From Oryza sativa Japonica Group (lineage: Eukaryota > Streptophyta > Magnoliopsida > Poales > Poaceae), in assembly GCF_034140825.1 (NCBI RefSeq), contig NC_089038.1, positions 22,863,501 to 22,927,500 of the forward strand: a stretch of 64,000 nucleotides of DNA, given 5' to 3'. Positions 54,919 through 64,000 of the stretch are shown piece after piece. The translations under genes were made by a program, and so were the position numbers. The notes beneath the pieces are model-generated. The model saw only the letters and a program-made list of their open reading frames with translations, ran no database searches and had not been told where the DNA came from. The first letter of the stretch is position 1. Every line of letters begins with the position of its first letter.

Positions 54919-55678
54919 ATGGCGTCGGCGTCGCCGAGTAGTAATTCGGTCGTAGGAGGGGCCGGCGCCGGCGCCGGCGACGTGTGCTGCATGTGCGGCG
55001 ACCGCGGCCTGCCGGAGGAGCTGTTCCGCTGCCGTCTCTGCCGCGTCCGGCTGCAGCACAGGTACGTTACACACACGCGCGAGGCGAGCTCGAGCGCCGG
55101 CGTTTCTTGGGCCGCCGATCAGCTTTGCTGGCTAGCTACCTTGCACGGAACCTGATTTTGTGCACACGCGTGCTTGGAAACACAGGTATTGCAGCGATCT
55201 GTACCCGAGGGCGACGGCGTACAGGCGGTGCAACTGGTGCCTGGTCAGGGAGCCTGCTCCCGCCGCCGCCGCCGGAGCCGCCGGCCATGTCCACGCGATG
55301 GTGGATAAGCCGACGACGGTGCGACGGAAGACGGCATCGTCGTCGTCGCCGCCGCCGTCGTCGTCGATGACGGATCAGGAGACTTCGCCGACGACGATGT
55401 CCAGTGAGGCAGAGCGGCAGCGGCGCCTGCAGGAGGCGGCCGGATGGTCGGCTTCCAGGAGGGCGCCGGACACGGCCGGGCTCGGCCGGCCGGTCAAGAA
55501 GCAGAAGGCTGCCGCCGACGACGACGAGGGGGAGGAGGCTCCGGGCGCGAGAGCGGCGCCGGCGGCGAAGGGGAACAACGGCGGCAACAAGGAGGAGATG
55601 CAAGCGGCGGGGAAGAAGACCGGGGTGAAGGTCAGGGTGAGGAGGTACAAGCTCCTCGCCGAGGTCATCAGCTGCTAG
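54919..55678 (+). CDS. small Cys-rich PHD-like zinc-finger protein
   Basis: 211 aa; exons 54919-55061 and 55186-55678. The zinc module at 23-70 runs CCMCGD...ELFRCRLCRVRLQHRY...CSDLYP...RRCNWC. The Cys pairs and the aromatic/Cys end look like an incomplete PHD/RING-type finger. Arabidopsis has similar short proteins annotated only as zinc-binding (such as At3g60520, from memory). The middle is Ser/Pro- and acidic-rich with low complexity and a short basic patch (RPVKKQKAA) that could be a nuclear signal. The C-terminus VKVRVRRYKLLAEVISC appears to be the conserved second block of this family. The intron splits the finger, as expected for one ancestral gene. A nuclear protein-protein or chromatin role is only a guess. 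The ATG has good context (ccATGG). Confidence 0.86.
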
Positions 55679-56105
55679 AGCCAATTGCGGTTGCTACAAT
55701 GTGTACAGTATGTGTACTGTATACACGTATCCGTCGTTATGCACGGCAAATAGTGTACAGATCTTGTGAGAAACCATAATCGAGTCGGAGCCCTCTTCTT
55801 ACGCGGTTGTTTGTGTTGAATGATTGAAAAGCTATAATACCTATTCGAGAGTATAAACGAATGAATGCAATATTATAAAAAGTTAAAAGCCTTATAAAAC
55901 CTGCTCCAAAATCAGCATGTATTTAACATTCACAGCTAAATATGAAAGTATGTATAAAACATTCAAATATAATGACGACACTGAGACACGATATGCATAT
56001 ATCTCTAGGACTCTGTCACACTGATTACGATCACTTCTCTCCGATCTACAATTTTGCATTGTATCAGAGTGACAATATCACCGGTCAATCGGTTCCTCTC
56101 ATATA
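55679..56105. other. zinc-finger gene 3' flank
   Basis: 3' UTR and AT-rich flank; no gene seen. Confidence 0.4.
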
Positions 56106-56360
56106 CTCTCTCCGTTTCATATTATAAGACGTTTTGACTTTGGTCAAAGTTAAACTACTTTAAATTTGACTAAGTTTATAGACAAATATATTAATATTTA
56201 TAATACCAAATTAGTTTCATTAAATCAATAATTGAATATATTTTCATAATAAATTTGTTTTGGGTTGAAAATATTATTAATTTTTTCTACAAACTTAGTC
56301 AAATTTAAAACAGTTTAACTTTGACCAAAGTCAAAACGTTTTTTAATCTGAAACGGAGTT
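56106..56360. mobile_element. Stowaway MITE
   Basis: Ends are ctctctccgtttcatattat and, reversed, ctccgtttcagattaaaa. The interior is almost fully self-complementary (gactttggtcaaagttaaac / gtttaactttgaccaaagtc), so it could fold into one long hairpin. TA lies at the left flank. This is the typical plant Stowaway structure. Confidence 0.85.
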
Positions 56361-58248
56361 AATATGTAACTATGTAAGGTCGTAATATAAGTGTCTCTCT
56401 ATTTAAGAAAGAAACTAGAATACGGTTTTAATCTTTTACTATCCTAACACCAATTATAACTGCGAGTTCATATCTTAACCTAGCATGTACATCCTAAAAT
56501 AAAACCTAGTATGCACACATATTTGACAAATTAAAAAAAATCACTTATAGAAAGATCTTTCAAAATTATAAAGTTTTAAAAAAGTAATTGAAAGCAGTTT
56601 CCAAAAGATTCTTATACAAACTTTTTTTTTTCAAAAAATTGCACATTTAGAGCTCGAAAAGTACGCATTCATCCATCATTTAATTTCTTGAGAATGAAAG
56701 TACAGGGCCGATCGATCAGAAAACTGAGCTTTTCCGTAACCCATCTACTACTAGATAGCTGGATCAATGCTACTCGCAACACATAACTGGATCAATGCTA
56801 GCTGGAGTAGTAGTTAAGTTTGTACATCACTTCTCAATCCATAAGGGAAAAAAAAAAAGGTTTCCCAATCGCTCCAGGCTCCAGAGTACCGGACGGCTCA
56901 AAAGACAAAAGGCACACCTCCATTTTCCGGTAACAGTAGGGAGATCTGATACCGTGTTTGAGAGATAAAATTAAGTTGGTGATCTGCTCGTACGTTCGTC
57001 CAATTAACCTTCTCTCCACTCTAGCTTAGGTTAGGTTAGGCCGCGTGCATTACTTGTCTCCGGCTGTCTCCGGCCGGCGCCGCGCGCCCGCGCTAGTGAT
57101 GTACACCGCCAGCGCATCATCGATTCATCATGGGCTGCAATAATATTGGAGACGAGAACTCATCACCGTTGCGCTGCTCGCCCTGTACGTGTCGCGGCCT
57201 TGCGCCTGAACCGGCGCACCGTGTGTACGTCGTCGTGCGAGCGTAGGCTGGTTCGGTGGTTGGCCCATGCGGCAGACAGGAGCACGCTGGCATGCGGCGA
57301 GTCAGTGAGGCGTTTCTGCGATCTTTCCCTCTCACATCTCCAATCATTCGCAGAGACAGACAAAGTACGTTGATCTCCCTAGGCTGCGAGCGGCGGAGGT
57401 GAAGCCCAAAATGCGCTGCAGCCCAATGGCGTAAGGCCTACGGTCTGCTACTGCTAGTGTTTGGGCTGGCCCTTCCCTTTGGTGGGTTGGGCTTCATGTC
57501 TTGGAAGAATCGCTCGTCCACGGTCCACCATGCCCCCGCATCATATTCGTCCCTCGTTTTGTTGACTTTGTCTTGTCGTCGCCCGTCGGCGTAGAGCGGC
57601 AGGATGACCCTGCCGGCCTGGCCTGCCGGCTTGTGTACTGACGGATCTGCTTTTCTGCAGTCACCGCAGCCAGCACTACAGTACTAGGCCTGCACGTCTT
57701 TTTCTGATCTGGCCAACGACTTGTGGCGCAGCATTAACGTCCATCGATGGCGGCCAAACACGTGGGTAACTCTGTCCTGTAGTAGCACGTAGAGCTACTT
57801 GTGGCCTCAAGCCCTCAACTGCCAGAGCCAAACGTACAGAGACGCCCATCTCCCCCCTCCGATGGGAGATCCGACGGCTGTAGACCGACCGAGCAACGTC
57901 GATCCCGTGTGGGCCACGTGCTGTACCAGCTACCATCGTACCAACGCCCCCCGTGGGCCCCAGATGCCAGTGAGCGTTCGCTACGTCATCCGTGGCGTAC
58001 AGGGCTTCCTCGACGAACGACGTGTGGCCCCCACACCCACCCCTCCCTCCACGAGCCCACGCGGTCCACGCCCCCAACGCCTCGAAGTATAAGAGGCGGC
58101 CGCGGCCACGAGCCAAGTCCTCCAATCCCCCGCGACAATCGCCACAAATTCCCCCGCGCCGCGCCAGCCACACCCACACGCGCGCGCCGGCCAGCCTACG
58201 CTTTTCCCCTCCCCCCCTCCCCCGCAACGAGCCGCGGCGGAAGGAAGG
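56361..58248. other. intergenic and serine-hydrolase promoter
   Basis: AT-rich to about 57000, then GC-rich. The minus-strand open frame at 57676-58593 (305 aa) is antisense to the hydrolase leader and exon 1 and shows no domain. No other gene is supported. Confidence 0.45.
58088..58093 (+). promoter_or_regulatory. possible TATA box, serine-hydrolase gene
   Basis: tataag in cgaagtataagaggcggc, about 155 bp before the ATG at 58249, ahead of a C-rich leader. Confidence 0.4.
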
Positions 58249-60707
58249 ATGGGGAGCCTTGGCGGGGAGGAGGGGGCGAGGCCGGCTGCGGCGGCGGAGG
58301 GGGCGCGGAGGCCGAGGTTCCTGTGCCTGCACGGGTTCCGGACGAGCGGGGAGATCATGCGGAAGCAGGTGGTGGGGAAGTGGCCCGCCGACGTCACGGC
58401 GCGCCTCGACCTCGTCTTCGCCGACGCGCCGTTCCCCGCCGAGGGGAAGTCCGACGTCGAGGGCATCTTCGACCCGCCCTACTACGAGTGGTTCCAGTTC
58501 GACAAGGTCCGCCCTCCGCCGCCGCCCTTTCACCTGATCTGACTTTTTTTTCCTAAGCGGATCTGAATTTGATTCCCCCCTACTCGTGTTCATGGTCTTC
58601 CTCTGTTCTTGGTACAGAATTTTACAGAGTACAGGAATTTCGACGAATGCCTGAACTACATCGAGGAATTGATGATTAAAGAAGGGCCTTTTGATGGACT
58701 GATGGGTTTCTCTCAGGTAGTATTGAATTTTGGTCTAAAGAATTAATTCATGGACTAATTTTCATTCAACCGTATCATATATGGTGACAAGTTTTCGATT
58801 TAAATATACCAGGGCTCGATTCTATCTGGCGCCCTTCCGGGCCTCCAAGAACAAGTAAGCAATTTGTAATTGTTTTTAGTTGTTACTAGAACATTGAAGG
58901 GTTGAAATCAGCTCGATTAATTTCTTGCTGTCTTTAAAACAGCTACATCTTCGTTTAGCTTTTTTATTTAACTCTGTATTTCCTCTGCAGGGGTTGGCCC
59001 TGACTAGAGTTCCTAAGATCAAGTACCTCATAATCATAGGAGGCGCCAAGTTTCAGTCGCCGACGGTTGCCGAGAAGGCGTACGCCAATAACATCAAATG
59101 CCCCTCGGTTCACTTCCTCGGTACTTCACTATCTTTTCTAAGGAACAAAAACAGATTGCGTCGATGTTATTCTAGTTTGTTGTCGCCACTTTAGCATATT
59201 TCTTGCTAGCTTGTAAGTTGACCGTTGCTTCCAAGGCGGTGCCTTCGCCGCCTTTTTTCTTTAAAAAAAATAACAGCCAGCGTATCTGGAATGTTTATTG
59301 GCCCATGTTTATTAGTTTAAGGCTGCGTGCATAAAAAAAAACTCGCATCAACAGTGTGCTTTTATATTTCTAATAAAAAGAAAAACTATGCGCTTCTCAT
59401 GCCATCATGTTTTTCAGTCAAATCTTCCAGAAGCTCAACGAATTCTTCACTGTTATACTAATTGAGTGCTTAACAATTTGATAACTTAGACTATGTATAA
59501 CAATTTTGTGAATGAAGGAGCGCTAATATATAAACAATAAATTTAGTGGTCTGACTACGTCCTCTCCTATTCAGCGAGTAATTATGTGCTAATACGCTCG
59601 GGTCAATTTCATGCTACTATTCAGTTAATTAAATTAGAAGCCCTCAGTTCCGTTCTAGTACCATTTTCATGTCAGCTGTTCTTTAGAAAATTACGAGAAG
59701 TACCGAGTGGTTAGAATAATGGATGGTCACTGAGCAAGAATTTCAATCTTATTTGCAGGTGACACTGACTTTCTGAAAACCCATGGCGAAAAGCTTATAG
59801 AATCATATGTGGATCCATTCATCATACGTCATCCAAAGGGCCACACTGTTCCAAGGCTTGGTAAGCTCATCTGTCCTGTAGGATTTAGTTCATTCAGGGA
59901 GTGGTTAGCCCACCGGTGTACCAAAATCGATGCTTAGTACTAAAAGAGTTTTAGAAGAAACATGCGAAAGAATTTAGAAGAAACATGAGAGGAAATTCGT
60001 CGTTGGAGGCCGCTGAAACCAAAAATATGTAGCTGGAAAACAAACGTTGTCATTGCTCTGTTGCAGTCTAGTTCTGTAACCTATAACTTTGTGCGCTTGT
60101 GAAACAGAAGAACGTATGCATTACAGTGAGCTTTAGTTTTTTTTTTAAGGAATCAGCACGAGATTGTGCTATTTTATTAGATATAAAATACATCTCCTAG
60201 GGGCAAGAAAATAACTGTACATAAACGCTATGATTAAGTTGGGAGAAATTCTTCGAGTCGCCTTGCGTCTGACTTGGCTCTTGCCTCTTTGTTTATTTTC
60301 GTCATAAGGTTGGGGGGGGGGGGGGGCGCTGTTTCCTTGCGCTCGAAGATACTTTGGTTCCTTTCTTTCCAGATTTCCCAGGCGACGAGTAGGATTAAGG
60401 ATAGTAGCCCTTTTTGGACACTTCCTTTTTGTTAGCTAGCATTTTCCACCATTTGTGGACACTTTGGCATGGCTCAAGTGGCTCGGATCCAATTGCTGAT
60501 AACCAGTGAGCTTTAGTTGATTAGTGAAGTGAACTCTTTCCGCCGTAATATCAGTGTTAAAACTGTCAAAGTAACACCATTCTTAATATTGTTTATGCAG
60601 ATGAGAAGAGTCTGGAAATCATGCTCCGTTTCCTCGATAAGATTGAGAAGGAGACAGCGCTCGAGCATTCATCCACTGATGTTGACGAAAAGGAAATGTA
60701 CTTGTGA
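58249..60707 (+). CDS. FSH1/OVCA2-type serine hydrolase
   Basis: A 245-aa alpha/beta hydrolase of the FSH1 family (Pfam serine hydrolase FSH). Exons: 58249-58506, 58618-58716, 58813-58854, 58991-59120, 59759-59860, 60601-60707; the frame holds at every junction. It opens with the family signature RFLCLHGFRTSGEIMRKQ. The nucleophile elbow is GFSQGS (exon 2/3 junction, Ser in G-x-S-x-G), the acid is in HFLGDTDFL, and the base is His in RHPKGHTVPRL. FADAPFPAEGKSDVEG and YYEWFQFDK are further conserved blocks. Family members cleave small esters; the human relative OVCA2 is an esterase for long-chain substrates. Some plant relatives are mislabelled as dihydrofolate reductase. The 42-bp exon 3 is short but needed for the frame. 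Intron 5 holds a LINE fragment. No targeting peptide is seen. Confidence 0.93.
60139..60503 (-). mobile_element. 5'-truncated LINE in hydrolase intron 5
   Basis: A minus-strand insertion of 365 bp with its poly(A) at 60147-60139 (seen as a T run). It is flanked by a perfect 15-bp target duplication, cagtgagctttagtt, at 60124-60138 and 60504-60518. Near 60395-60340 the minus strand codes for WEIWKERN and FERK-like residues, the conserved C-terminal block of plant LINE reverse-transcriptase proteins. Stops and a poly-G/C run (about 60312-60326) follow, so it is dead. The intact duplication suggests a fairly recent insertion. Confidence 0.85.
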
Positions 60708-61136
60708 AGGGTAGAAGATTAGTGTCCAGTCCAGATACACACCAAATTCATACTATAGACAAGCATACTGTTGTACTTGTATCCTCCTTATTTATGTGGT
60801 GGTACAAAGAGTTGAAAACTATTGAATAATCACGCAAAAGAATGGATGTGTACTCTTTAATTTGTCTCTTCACCGTGTCTTGAGATTGCAGCACACTGCA
60901 CATACACATCCAGTACCTAACGGTCGGGGAGCTCATTCTTTTCAACTCGAGTACTCCCTGTGTCCCAAAATATCACATCCGATGATGTGATTAGACCTAT
61001 CTACAATGAATCTGAGCACAACCTCTTAAATATGGCTAGGTAAAAGCGTTAGGATGTCCAAAATACAAAAAAAAAATGACAAATACCTAGTCCAAAACGA
61101 AAAGATTAGATAGAGGATAGTCTAAACTGACACTTA
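60708..61136. other. hydrolase 3' flank with Stowaway remnant
   Basis: The 3' UTR is followed at about 60954 by tactccctgtgtcccaaaat, a Stowaway left end without a clear partner. No gene. Confidence 0.45.
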
Positions 61137-61241
61137 CTTCCTTCATTCCATAAAAAAAAACCAATCCTAGGTTTAAATCTGGACCAAAAGGTTTGATCCT
61201 GATTCAAACCCAATATTGAGTTTTTTATGGAACAGAGAGAG
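61137..61241. mobile_element. short Stowaway MITE
   Basis: 105 bp; ends cttccttcattccataaaaa and, reversed, ctctctctgttccataaaaa. Flanked by TA at 61135-61136 and 61242-61243. It lies about 270 bp upstream of the PPR gene start. Confidence 0.75.
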
Positions 61242-61512
61242 TAGATAATAAAAAGTGATCCAAAGTGCAATCAACTCATTTGTGTTTAAAATGTGTAGTT
61301 TCGTGAGATTTTGTGAAAATATGATGTTATTTGAATCTTGCAAAATTCCAAAATTTTGCGGAGTTCCATCAACGTTGGTTAATGGGCCGCATGGGCAGCC
61401 CATGTCAAGAGATTCAGGCCCGTGTCTGCGCTTACTGCACTGCAGCTGCACACACCTCTTCTCTAGTCGCGGTTCGCTCGAGAGGAACGCGGCGGAGCAC
61501 AGCAGAGGCGAG

Positions 61513-63951
61513 ATGGCGGCGGTTTTCCTCCGCGCCGCCGCTCGTGCCACGAGGTCCTCCGCGCTCGTCCGCGCCATCCTCGCGAGCCGGAGCCCCCTCT
61601 CGTCGTCCTCCTGTGCCGCCTCCCCTACGACCGCGGCGCCCGTCCCCGGCACCGCGCCGCGCGCCGCCGCGGCTGGCGATGGCGACGAGGGATGCGCGGC
61701 GGCCGCGGCCACGCCCGCGGACGTGGGAGGGGACGAGGACGACCTGAGAAGCCGCGTCTTCCGGCTGCGCCTGGCGAAGCGGAGCGCGACCGCGGCGCTC
61801 GAGAGGTGGGCCGGGGAAGGCCGCGCCGCGTCGGCGGCGGAGCTCCGCGGCATCGCCCGCGACCTCAGCCGCGCAGGCCGGTACAAGCACGCGCTCGAGG
61901 TTTGGCCGACCGACCCGCTATAGCTCTGATCTCTTCTAATCGTTCGTCTGTTCTGCGCGGTTGTAGAACTATTGGAAGATTCAGAGCAGATTTGGTGCAT
62001 GCCTCTGTGATCTGTTCCTTGTACTCCTTGAAATTGCTAGGAAATGTTGGTGATTGGTGATGCGGTTCTATCTAGTCGTTGAAAAATGTTAGGTGGCGTA
62101 TTTACTGCCTTCCACCATGGTTGTTGTGATGGAACATTCCGGTCATTTACGCGCTTTTAGCTTTGCCCTTCATTTTCTATTACTGATAGGTAGTGAAAAA
62201 GGCTTTTGATGAACTCATCTAGACATCTAGTAGTATTGACGTGTAAGGAGCTGTAATTTGTTGTCATCATAATTGCAGGCCAAATACTGCCATTTCAACA
62301 CTTTATCCATGTATATCATGCTGTTTCATTACATTTGGTAATGAATGTTAACTATCATGAGGGGTGTTATTTACATGCTGGGCTACTATCTCTAGGTCTC
62401 TACAGTCTACTTATACCATCACTAAATTTGTTGTCGTCGAAATTGCAGGCCATATATTTTTGAACATTTTATCTCTGCCATATCATGCTATTTCACTTCA
62501 CTTGGAAATGAATGTTAACCATCATGAGGGGCGTTATTTATGAGCTGATCTACTATCTTTAGGTCTCTGCAGTCTACATACATCATTACCGAATTTGTTG
62601 TCATCAGAATTGCATGTTTTTGAACATTTTATCCATACCATATCATGCTATTTCACTTCATTTAGAAATGAATGCCAACCAGCATGAGAGGTGTTATTTA
62701 CATGCTGAGCTACTATTTTTAGGTCTCCACATACACCATTACTAAATTAAATAGGCCAGATTCTCTCTCACACCCACCCACCCAAAAAGGCCAGCATACT
62801 TGTTCTTGGTATATTGGTAACAATCATGATAGAATGGATTGAAAAGATTTAGCCACCAAACATTTACCTGGTCAGAGTTAATAGAGCATGCCCATTTAGT
62901 CCCTTTTTTATCTGATTGTTTATACTGATGCCCTATGGAACATTGTAAGCATGATAAAACAATTTGGTAATGTCTGGCATGTTTATCCTCCTATAAAATT
63001 ATGTCAAAACTCAAAATAGTCAGCTCATACCTTAAAATTTTACAGGTAGCAGAGTGGATGAAGACACATCATGAGTCCGATTTATCTGAGAATGACTACG
63101 GAATGCGCATTGACTTGATTACCAGAGTTTTTGGTGCTAATGCAGCTGAAGATTTTTTTGAGAAACTTCCAGCTTGTGTGCAATCACTGGAAGCATATAC
63201 AGCTCTCCTACATTCTTATGCTCGATCCAAGATGACAGACAAAGCTGAGAGGCTGTTTAAAAGAATGAAGGATGCCAACCTTTCCATGAATATCCTTGTT
63301 TACAATGAAATGATGACCCTGTACATTTCTGTTGGTGAGCTTGATAAAGTTCCGGTCATTGCTGAAGAGCTGAAAAGGCAAAAATTTTCCCCAGACCTCT
63401 TCACATACAATCTCCGGATCAGCGCTTCTGCGGCATCAATGGATCTGGAGGGCTTCAAAGGAATCCTTGATGAGATGTCAAAAGATCCAAACTCCAATGA
63501 AGGGTGGAAGCTGTACCAGAACCTCGCTGTGATTTACGTCGACGCTGGTCAGCTTGTTGGTTCAGGAAACTCGCTGGTGGAAGCAGAGGCGAAGATCAGC
63601 CGGAGGGAGTGGATCACATACGATTTCCTCGTAATCTTACACACCGGGCTCGGCAACCGGGATAGAATCAAGGACATTTGGAAATCCATGCTGATGACTT
63701 CACAGAGGATGACGAGTCGGAACTACATCTGCGTGCTCTCATCCTACCTGATGTGCGGGCAGCTGAAGGATGCCGGGGAAGTCATCGACCAGTGGCAGCG
63801 GTCGAAAGCCCCAGAGTTCGACATCTCTGCCTGCAATAGGCTGTTTGATGCCTTCCTGAACGCCGGTTTCACCGACACGGCAAATAGCTTCAGGGAACTG
63901 ATGCTGCAAAAGAGCTGTATACTGACAAGCAGGCAAGAACGCTCTTCCTGA
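61513..63951 (+). CDS. P-type pentatricopeptide repeat protein, probably mitochondrial
   Basis: 430 aa; exons 61513-61899 and 63046-63951, intron phase 0 (ALE|VAEW). Residues 1 to about 70 are Ala/Arg/Ser-rich without acids, like a mitochondrial or plastid presequence. Low-complexity sequence and then AEWMKTHHESDLSENDYGMRI (a block typical of the At4g21705/At2g20710 group) lead into helical PPR repeats. Clear repeats are EAYTALLHSYARSKMTDKAE, ILVYNEMMTLYISVGELDKV, DLFTYNLRISASAASMDLEG and a more degenerate set to the C-terminus (CNRLFDAFLNAGFTDTANSF). No E, DYW or other editing domain is present. The family binds organellar RNA; the target is unknown. The protein ends a little sooner than the 480-530 residues I recall for relatives. 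The 1.15-kb intron holds a tandem repeat. Confidence 0.92.
62257..62755. repeat. three-copy ~170-bp tandem repeat in PPR-gene intron
   Basis: Copies begin near 62257, 62427 and 62594 (spacing 170 and 167 bp). Each carries tttgttgtc, attgca(ggc), catatcatgct(a/g)tttca, aaatgaatg(t/c) and catgag(a/g)ggtgttattta. They differ at more positions than the copies in the RRM-gene intron, so this repeat looks older. Confidence 0.8.
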
Positions 63952-64000
63952 GTGGCCATCCATGCTGAAACTGTTGAGTAGGATTATGTCATTACATGAT

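Noticed and set aside
57676-58593. 305-aa minus-strand open frame
   Set aside because: Overlaps the leader and first exon of the serine hydrolase in antisense and has no domain.
1-64000. CRISPR arrays, operons, LTR elements, rRNA genes
   Set aside because: None is visible. The repeats found are intron tandem repeats, MITEs or element ends, and the genes have plant introns.

Overview
The window looks like euchromatic nuclear DNA from a grass, almost certainly rice (Oryza). Four things point that way. Gene starts are very GC-rich (codons ending in G/C) and 3' exons are AT-rich. Introns are short GT..AG introns. The intergenic DNA is full of small rice-type DNA elements (Tourist/PIF, Stowaway, hAT, Mutator-like, Helitron). 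The first gene is close to the rice zeaxanthin epoxidase (ABA1) I remember from chromosome 4. I see no bacterial, organellar or viral segment, and no LTR element that I can support.

Nine complete protein genes were rebuilt exon by exon; every junction keeps frame. Left to right: (1) zeaxanthin epoxidase, + strand, 16 exons, 1603-5732; (2) a mitochondrial carrier of the UCP3 type, +, 2 exons, 6429-8352; (3, 4) a tandem pair of GT37 xyloglucan-type fucosyltransferases, -, 2 exons each, 10780-12654 and 14935-16965; (5) a PP2C protein phosphatase with a cysteine-motif tail, -, 9 exons, 19238-23123; (6) an uncharacterised multi-pass membrane protein, -, 9 exons, 26131-30606; (7) an intronless HGGGF-type carboxylesterase, +, 41194-42147; (8) a three-RRM protein of the RBP45/47 type, +, 6 exons, 43868-48125; (9) a small Cys-rich (PHD-like) zinc-finger protein, +, 2 exons, 54919-55678. 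Two more close the window: (10) an FSH1/OVCA2-type serine hydrolase, +, 6 exons, 58249-60707, and (11) a P-type pentatricopeptide repeat protein, +, 2 exons, 61513-63951. That makes eleven genes counting both fucosyltransferases. They do not form a pathway; they are ordinary neighbours with separate promoters.

The accessory content lies in the gaps. A complete non-autonomous Helitron (8555-10486) sits between the carrier and the fucosyltransferases. The 30.6-41.2 kb gap holds two long-TIR Mutator-like elements. One is 1.34 kb with a perfect 9-bp target duplication. The other is 3.43 kb, has TIRs of roughly 330 bp, and carries what looks like a captured cytochrome P450 (CYP86-like) fragment plus a long internal inverted repeat. 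The 48.1-54.9 kb gap is a stack of nested elements: hAT, Helitron-like, Tourist, and hAT inside Tourist. A 5'-truncated LINE with a 15-bp target duplication lies in the last intron of the serine hydrolase gene. Three-copy tandem repeats of about 158 and 170 bp occur in introns of the RRM and PPR genes.

No wholly new system is evident. The best candidates for closer study are the P450-carrying Mutator-like element with its hairpin, the intron of the first fucosyltransferase that stays open when retained, and the uncharacterised membrane protein.
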